9,183 nt of DNA from Candidatus Kuenenbacteria bacterium CG10_big_fil_rev_8_21_14_0_10_36_11 (GTDB lineage Bacteria; Patescibacteriota; Patescibacteriia; UBA2196): assembly GCA_002778535.1 (NCBI GenBank), contig PFBP01000014.1, forward strand, positions 1-9,183, given 5' to 3'. Below, piece after piece: positions 6,041 to 9,183 of this stretch. Position 1 is the stretch's first letter. The number at the start of each line of letters is the position of its first letter. The notes under the pieces are model-generated. The model was not told the origin of the DNA and did no database searches. It was given only the letters and a program-made list of their open reading frames with translations. The position numbers and the translations under genes were made by a program.

Positions 6041-6126
6041 TCTGTAATTCGTAATCTGTAAAATGATTTTGGAACCGTTTTTGATAATTATAATTACCGA
6101 TTACTGATTACATATTACAAATTACT
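6030..6126. repeat. Large imperfect palindrome overlapping the gatA 3' end
   Basis: The left arm (6030-6063) consists of repeated GTAATCT/GTAATTC units, and the right arm (6091-6126) of ATTAC/GATTAC units in inverted orientation. The arms can form a long imperfect stem around a central unpaired part. The gatA stop TAA (6038-6040) lies inside the left arm, so the last codons of gatA are repeat-derived. As RNA it could protect the 3' end or act as a weak terminator, though no T-run follows a strong stem. Confidence 0.7.
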
Positions 6127-6139
6127 TTTATTTTTATCC

Positions 6140-6167
6140 TTGCTTAATCTGATATTTATGATAAACT
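6140..6167 (+). promoter_or_regulatory. Weak candidate promoter of tRNA-Asp
   Basis: TTGCTT (6140-6145), a 16-bp spacer and TAAACT (6162-6167) lie 14 nt upstream of the tRNA. The -10 match is weak, but the position is right for a tRNA precursor with a short leader. Confidence 0.35.
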
Positions 6168-6181
6168 AATTTTAGTTTTTT

Positions 6182-6257
6182 GGACTCGTGGTGTAGCCCG
6201 GTCTAACACGTCTCCCTGTCACGGAGAAGATCGAGGGTTCAAATCCCTTCGAGTCCG
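6182..6257 (+). tRNA. tRNA-Asp (anticodon GUC)
   Basis: The cloverleaf is complete: acceptor GGACTCG/CGAGTCC, D stem GTGT/ACAC with a long D loop, anticodon stem TCTCC/GGAGA with loop CTGTCAC, variable loop AGATC, and T stem GAGGG/CCCTT (one G-T pair) with loop TTCAAAT. The anticodon is GTC and the discriminator is G, as expected for aspartate. CCA is not encoded. No clear terminator follows before the histone promoter at 6280. Confidence 0.95.
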
Positions 6258-6279
6258 AATTAAAATTTAAATTATTTAT

Positions 6280-6308
6280 TTGCCAATTTTTCGCCAATTT
6301 GCTATAAT
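6280..6308 (+). promoter_or_regulatory. Strong promoter of the histone gene, with flanking inverted repeat
   Basis: TTGCCA (6280-6285), a 17-bp spacer and a perfect TATAAT (6303-6308) precede a start site near 6315, giving a leader of about 105 nt. The -35/spacer region carries a direct repeat of GCCAATTT (6282-6289 and 6293-6300). An inverted pair CGCCAA (6292-6297) and TTGGCG (6320-6325) brackets the -10 box and could be an operator. A second -10-like TAAAAC (6408-6413) lies 6 nt before the ATG. Confidence 0.7.
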
Positions 6309-6380
6309 ATAATTAAGTTTTGGCGCATCAATAATTTAGGGGTGTGCATAACTAAAAAATAAACTTTTAAAAAATTAATC

Positions 6381-6408
6381 GGTTTAGGCCTGAAAAACGG
6401 CTTAAGCT
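6381..6408 (+). promoter_or_regulatory. Leader hairpin just upstream of the histone ORF
   Basis: GGTTTAGGCC (6381-6390) pairs with GGCTTAAGCT (6399-6408) through ten consecutive pairs, four of them G-T, around the loop TGAAAAAC. It ends 11 nt before the ATG and has no T-run, so it is not an obvious terminator. It might influence ribosome access or mRNA stability; this function is inference. Confidence 0.45.
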
Positions 6409-6419
6409 AAAACAAATTT

Positions 6420-6596
6420 ATGGAAGAAATGCTTGTCGTAGGCTCTAAAGTAAAAGCCTATGTTAAATCCAAGAATCTTCACATGGCAGGCGATTTTGGC
6501 GAAGCATTAAGCAAAGAAGTCGCTCATCTGATTGATAAAGCGGCTAAAAGATGTGAAGAAAACAAAAGATCCACATTAAGACCAGCTGATCTTTAA
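6420..6596 (+). CDS. Bacterial histone-fold protein (single domain, 58 residues)
   Basis: The product begins MEEMLVVGSKVKAYVKSKN and ends NKRSTLRPADL. It matches the layout of small bacterial histones such as Bdellovibrio Bd0055: LVV.SKVK opens helix 1 (about 8-18), a loop (LHMAGD) follows, then a long helix 2 (about 26-48, FGEALSKEVAHLIDKAAKRC), the loop KRST and a short helix 3 ending in ADL. Arg50 and Asp57 are seven residues apart, as in the Arg-Asp clamp of archaeal histones. The protein probably dimerises and coats or bends DNA in the nucleoid. An in-frame stop lies four codons upstream, so the start is ATG 6420 (or Met4). It has its own strong promoter, a hairpin leader and a strong terminator, which suggests a monocistronic, well-expressed gene. 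No Shine-Dalgarno site. Family membership is judged by recalled sequence patterns. Confidence 0.85.
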   Translation: MEEMLVVGSKVKAYVKSKNLHMAGDFGEALSKEVAHLIDKAAKRCEENKRSTLRPADL

Positions 6597-6602
6597 AATG
6601 TT

Positions 6603-6619
6603 CTGGGTTTTGCACCCAG
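6603..6619 (+). other. Small hairpin in the histone 3' UTR
   Basis: CTGGGT (6603-6608) pairs perfectly with ACCCAG (6614-6619) around a 5-nt loop TTTGC. It lies 6 nt after the stop codon and 5 nt before the terminator stem. It may stabilise the 3' end of the mRNA; no T-run follows it. Confidence 0.5.
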
Positions 6620-6624
6620 GCTAA

Positions 6625-6668
6625 AAAAGCAAAAACCCGCTGAAAAAGGCGGGTTTTTGCTTTTGTTC
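6625..6668 (+). terminator. Strong intrinsic terminator of the histone gene
   Basis: A perfect 16-bp stem (6625-6640 with 6649-6664, core AACCCGC/GCGGGTT) encloses an 8-nt loop. The T-rich 3' side continues into TTTTGTTC. The symmetric A/T flanks could also allow termination from the minus strand, but no minus-strand gene lies nearby. Confidence 0.9.
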
Positions 6669-6672
6669 GCAT

Positions 6673-6701
6673 TTGCAGTCTTTTGGCAAATCTGATAAAA
6701 T
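6673..6701 (+). promoter_or_regulatory. Promoter of the four-helix membrane protein gene
   Basis: TTGCAG (6673-6678), a 17-bp spacer and TAAAAT (6696-6701) lie 8 nt before the ATG at 6710. The mRNA would have a leader of at most two or three bases. Confidence 0.6.
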
Positions 6702-6709
6702 AAACCTAA

Positions 6710-7102
6710 ATGACTATTTCCAAATATCTTACTTTAATGATCTTGGCCACCCTGCTTTGCTGGGTTTCGTTTTTTGTTGTCATTAACGCGGTAGATCCTT
6801 TCAGCACCACTTTTTCTGGTTTTATTCTTTTTTATCTCTCTTTGTTATTTTCAGCAATTGGCACTCTTTCTCTTTTTGGATTTTTAGTCCGGCATCTATT
6901 TAATAAAAATCAGTTTATCACCACGCAGGTTATTGTTTCTTTTCGCCAGAGCATTTGGCTTTCAATTTTGATTGTGGTTGGTTTATATTTGCAAAGCCAG
7001 AAATTAGCCGCCTGGTGGAATTTATTGATATTGTTAATTTTGCTTTTGGCATTGGAATTTTATTTTGTTTATAGAGGCGATGATGAAGAAAAGGATAAAT
7101 AA
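6710..7102 (+). CDS. Uncharacterised four-helix membrane protein
   Basis: The 130-residue protein has four predicted membrane helices, at about residues 7-28, 35-60, 78-96 and 101-122. The C-terminus is short, charged and probably cytoplasmic (RGDDEEKDK). A polar segment with VSFRQSIWLS lies just before the third helix. I do not recognise a named family, although similar small proteins with an FRQ motif before a helix appear familiar from Patescibacteria. It lies between the histone terminator and pheS and has its own promoter. It is separated from pheS by a 105-bp repeat, so cotranscription with pheS is possible but not required. No signal peptide cleavage site or enzyme motif is visible. 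Confidence 0.75.
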   Translation: MTISKYLTLMILATLLCWVSFFVVINAVDPFSTTFSGFILFYLSLLFSAIGTLSLFGFLVRHLFNKNQFITTQVIVSFRQSIWLSILIVVGLYLQSQKLAAWWNLLILLILLLALEFYFVYRGDDEEKDK

Positions 7103-7128
7103 AATTAATAAATTGTAGCTGTTCCTTT

Positions 7129-7233
7129 TGTCATCCTTGCGAGCTTTAAGTTGCCGGTGACAAGTTAAAGCGGTGATCCCAGCGAATAAGCAATTGCTGT
7201 TTCCATGAGATTCCCGCTTTCGCGGGAATGACA
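7129..7233. repeat. 105-bp TGTCAT...ATGACA repeat element upstream of pheS
   Basis: It starts TGTCAT (7129-7134) and ends ATGACA (7228-7233), like the element at 4511-4583. The right end holds a perfect 8-bp hairpin ATTCCCGC (7210-7217) / GCGGGAAT (7222-7229), a motif frequent in dispersed bacterial repeats. An internal palindromic core AGCAATTGCT lies in the middle. It is MITE-like in size but encodes nothing. It could serve as a terminator for the upstream gene. Confidence 0.7.
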
Positions 7234-7257
7234 ATAAAAATAAAATAACATAAAAAT

Positions 7258-8319
7258 ATGAAAGAAATTTTACAAAACTTAAAATCAGAAATTGTTGAAA
7301 AAATAAAATTCATTAAAAATGAGGCAGATTTAGAAAATTTTCGTTTGGAGTACTTCAGTCGCAAAGGCAAGTTCACTGAGGCTTTAAAAAAAATTAAAGA
7401 TGTGGCTGACGCAGAAAAACCAGTCATTGGCAAAATAGCTAATGAGGTTAAAAAAGAAATTGAGCATATTTTTGAACAGACTAAAAACTTTTTGACTGAT
7501 GATGTGACTGTTAAAAAAGAAAAAATTTACGACCCTACTTTGCCTGGCCTTAAAAAAACAATTGGCACTTTGCATCCTACTACGCGCATGATTCATGAGC
7601 TCAACGAAGCTTTTCGTTCTTTGAATTTTGAAATTTATGAAGGCAATGAAATCACAACTGAAGAGCAGGCTTTTGATAATTTAAACTTTCCGCCTGATCA
7701 CCCGGCGCGTGAATCAATGGATACTTATTGGATAAAGTTACAGAAAATACAAAAACAAAAAAATATAAAAATACTAAACGCAAGCGAGAAATATTGTTTG
7801 CGACCACATTTGACTGGCGTTAGCGTGAATTATATGAAGACGCACAAACCGCCATTTCAATTTGTTTATCCTGGCCGGGTATTTCGCAGCGAAGCCACTG
7901 ATGCTGGGCATGAAAGATGTTTTTATCAATACGAAGCTTTGATTGTTAATCATGATGTTTCTTTTTCCGCGGGCAAAATTTTAATTAAGACAATTTTAGA
8001 GCGCGTATTTGGCCATGAAGTAAAAATTCGCATGCGCGCTGGCTTTTTTCCTTTTGTGGAACCTGGTTTTGAAATTGATATGGAGTGCCAGGTTTGCCAT
8101 GGCCTTGGTTGCGGTATTTGCAAACATAATGGCTGGCTGGAAATAATGCCTGGCGGCGCGCCGCATCCAAATGTTTTTAAAGCAGGCGGTCTTGATCCGA
8201 AAAAATGGCAAGGGTTTTATATCAATGTAGGCCTTGATCGTTTAGTTATGATGAAATACGGCATTGATGATATCCGTTTAATGCATAGCGGGGATTTGAG
8301 ATTTCTTCGTCAGTTTTAA
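7258..8319 (+). CDS. pheS: Phenylalanyl-tRNA synthetase alpha subunit
   Basis: The 353-residue class II synthetase subunit has an N-terminal coiled-coil region (about 1-85) that binds tRNA. The catalytic core includes HPTTRMIHELNEAFRSLNFE, motif 2 around Arg210 (GRVFRSEATDAGHERCFYQYE), EPGFEIDM, a four-cysteine CxxC-x4-CxxC knob (Cys277, 280, 285, 288) and motif 3 NVGLDRLVMMKYGIDDIR. It pairs with PheT to charge tRNA-Phe. The usual FHQVEG of motif 2 is FYQYEA here. Residues about 158-178 form a lysine-rich insertion before the strand that reads LRPHLT. pheT does not follow; a MraY-like gene starts 5 nt after the stop. TAACAT, 6 nt before the ATG, is a poor -10 candidate, with TAAAAT at 7241-7246 as the alternative. 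No Shine-Dalgarno site. Confidence 0.95.
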   Translation: MKEILQNLKSEIVEKIKFIKNEADLENFRLEYFSRKGKFTEALKKIKDVADAEKPVIGKIANEVKKEIEHIFEQTKNFLTDDVTVKKEKIYDPTLPGLKKTIGTLHPTTRMIHELNEAFRSLNFEIYEGNEITTEEQAFDNLNFPPDHPARESMDTYWIKLQKIQKQKNIKILNASEKYCLRPHLTGVSVNYMKTHKPPFQFVYPGRVFRSEATDAGHERCFYQYEALIVNHDVSFSAGKILIKTILERVFGHEVKIRMRAGFFPFVEPGFEIDMECQVCHGLGCGICKHNGWLEIMPGGAPHPNVFKAGGLDPKKWQGFYINVGLDRLVMMKYGIDDIRLMHSGDLRFLRQF

Positions 8320-8324
8320 TTTTT

Positions 8325-9183
8325 ATGTTTGTCGCAAAAATATTTATTTTAACTTTTCTCGCATTCGTGGGCGCTTTTTGCTGGGCGCCGGTTTTGGCGC
8401 GCAAATTAACTAAGTTAAAAATGTGGAAAAAGGCGCGCAAATATACGCCTGACGGCCACGAACTTATCACTTTTCAAAAAATAGAAAAAGATCATCTTGT
8501 TAAAACTTCCAGAGGCGGCGGACTTTTAATCTGGGTGACAATCTTGGTTTTAGCTCTTGTTATTTCTTTGTTTAATAAATTATTTAATGGCGTGTTTGAA
8601 GACCTTAATTTTTTAAACCGGGCCGAAACATGGCTGCCTTTGTTCACTTTGGTCGCTGCTGGTTTTTTAGGATTTTTTGATGATCTTTTAACAACAAGAT
8701 TGGCTGGCGGAAAATATCTGGGCGGCGGCATGAGTTTGTCAAAAAGAATTGGCATTGTTTTTATTATTGGCATGGTAGGCGCGCTCTGGTTTCATTTTAA
8801 GCTTGGCTGGGACACAATTCATCTGCCTTTTTTAGGCGATTTTTATATCAATGGTTTTTATATTCCTCTTTTTGCCATTACTATGGTGGCTGTTTTTTCA
8901 TCAGGTATTATTGACGGCATTGACGGCCTTTCCGGCGGAGTGTTTGTGCCTATTTTTGCCCTTTACGCCGTGATTTCATTTTTGCGCGGCCAGATAGACT
9001 TGGCTGCTTTTTGCGCCATGATCACAGGCACTCTGGCTGTTTTTTTATGGTTTAACGCTCCTCCTGCTAAATTCTATATTGGCGAAACAGGCATTTTAGC
9101 TTTAACCACCACCTTAACTGTGATTGCTTTTTTAACCAATTCTTTTGTGCTTTTGCCCATTGCCGGGGTTATGCTCGTGGCCA
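8325..9183 (+). CDS. mraY: MraY-like phospho-MurNAc-pentapeptide transferase (3' end outside window)
   Basis: The first 286 residues are present, starting MFVAKIFIL at 8325, and the frame stays open to the window edge. It is a polytopic membrane protein of the PNPT (GT4) family: TSRGGGLL (61-68) where MraY has TPTMGG, GFFDD (Asp119-Asp120), GIIDGIDGL (194-202) and WFNAPPAKFYIGETG (242-256). MraY links UDP-MurNAc-pentapeptide to undecaprenyl phosphate, making lipid I. The Asp of the canonical MGD motif is Glu254 here. The linker between helix 1 and the TSRGGG motif (residues 31-60) is charged. The histidine-containing loop used to separate MraY from WecA-type enzymes lies beyond the window. 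It overlaps nothing but starts only 5 nt after pheS, so it is probably cotranscribed. The ATG is the only reasonable start; no Shine-Dalgarno site. Confidence 0.8.
   Translation, partial: MFVAKIFILTFLAFVGAFCWAPVLARKLTKLKMWKKARKYTPDGHELITFQKIEKDHLVKTSRGGGLLIWVTILVLALVISLFNKLFNGVFEDLNFLNRAETWLPLFTLVAAGFLGFFDDLLTTRLAGGKYLGGGMSLSKRIGIVFIIGMVGALWFHFKLGWDTIHLPFLGDFYINGFYIPLFAITMVAVFSSGIIDGIDGLSGGVFVPIFALYAVISFLRGQIDLAAFCAMITGTLAVFLWFNAPPAKFYIGETGILALTTTLTVIAFLTNSFVLLPIAGVMLVA

Noticed and set aside
6030..6126. CRISPR-like array from the repeated GTAATCT units
   Set aside because: The units are short, contiguous and arranged as an inverted pair without spacers, so it is a palindromic repeat.
6342..6362. 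Six-codon GTG-started upstream ORF in the histone leader
   Set aside because: It is too short and has a GTG start without clear support, so it is indistinguishable from chance.
7129..7233. Insertion sequence or transposase remnant
   Set aside because: No coding remnant of a transposase is present; only terminal hexamers and hairpins are seen.
1..9183. Alternative genetic code with UGA read as glycine (as in some Patescibacteria)
   Set aside because: UGA ends the MFS-like gene and gatC at the expected lengths, and no conserved glycine is encoded by UGA.

Overview
The window is AT-rich bacterial DNA with short intergenic gaps, and it reads like a chromosome segment of a Candidate Phyla Radiation (Patescibacteria) bacterium. 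This placement is inferred from the gene style: a half-length MFS protein, a GatC-GatA pair without GatB beside it, pheS without pheT, an archaeal-type UPF0200-like kinase beside a dCMP deaminase, scarce Shine-Dalgarno sites, and many small palindromic repeats. TGA acts as a stop (it ends gatC and the first gene), so the genetic code looks standard.

Layout. 1-770: a strong promoter drives a 201-residue, six-helix MFS-like membrane protein, with a tiny overlapping ORF and a bidirectional terminator behind it. 773-2135 (minus strand): a tight operon of rpsT (S20), a dCMP deaminase and a UPF0200-like P-loop kinase. 2140-2280: a small repeat and a divergent tRNA promoter. 2283-2436: tRNA-Ile(UAU) and tRNA-Phe(GAA) in tandem, then a terminator. 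2510-6040: a CCA-adding enzyme with an HD domain, then gatC and gatA. 6182-6257: tRNA-Asp(GUC). 6280-6668: a promoter, a structured leader, a 58-residue bacterial histone-fold protein and a strong terminator. 6710-7102: an unknown four-helix membrane protein. 7258-8319: pheS. 8325-9183: a MraY-like transferase cut by the window edge.

Functionally the window is dominated by translation. The three tRNA genes lack an encoded CCA, and a CCA-adding enzyme lies next to two of them. GatCA belongs to the tRNA-dependent amidotransferase, pheS charges the tRNA-Phe present here, and S20 is a ribosomal protein. Nucleotide metabolism (dCMP deaminase), peptidoglycan precursor assembly (MraY-like) and nucleoid packaging (histone) are also represented.

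The most notable points are: a single-domain bacterial histone with its own promoter and a hairpin leader; a 54-bp palindrome inserted in frame in the CCA-adding enzyme gene, with another repeat shared between that gene and gatC in different reading frames; a gatA stop codon supplied by a palindromic repeat; an unusual tRNA-Ile(UAU); a tRNA-Phe with C at position 55; and a recurring -10 box placed 6 nt before the start codon, suggesting leaderless mRNAs.
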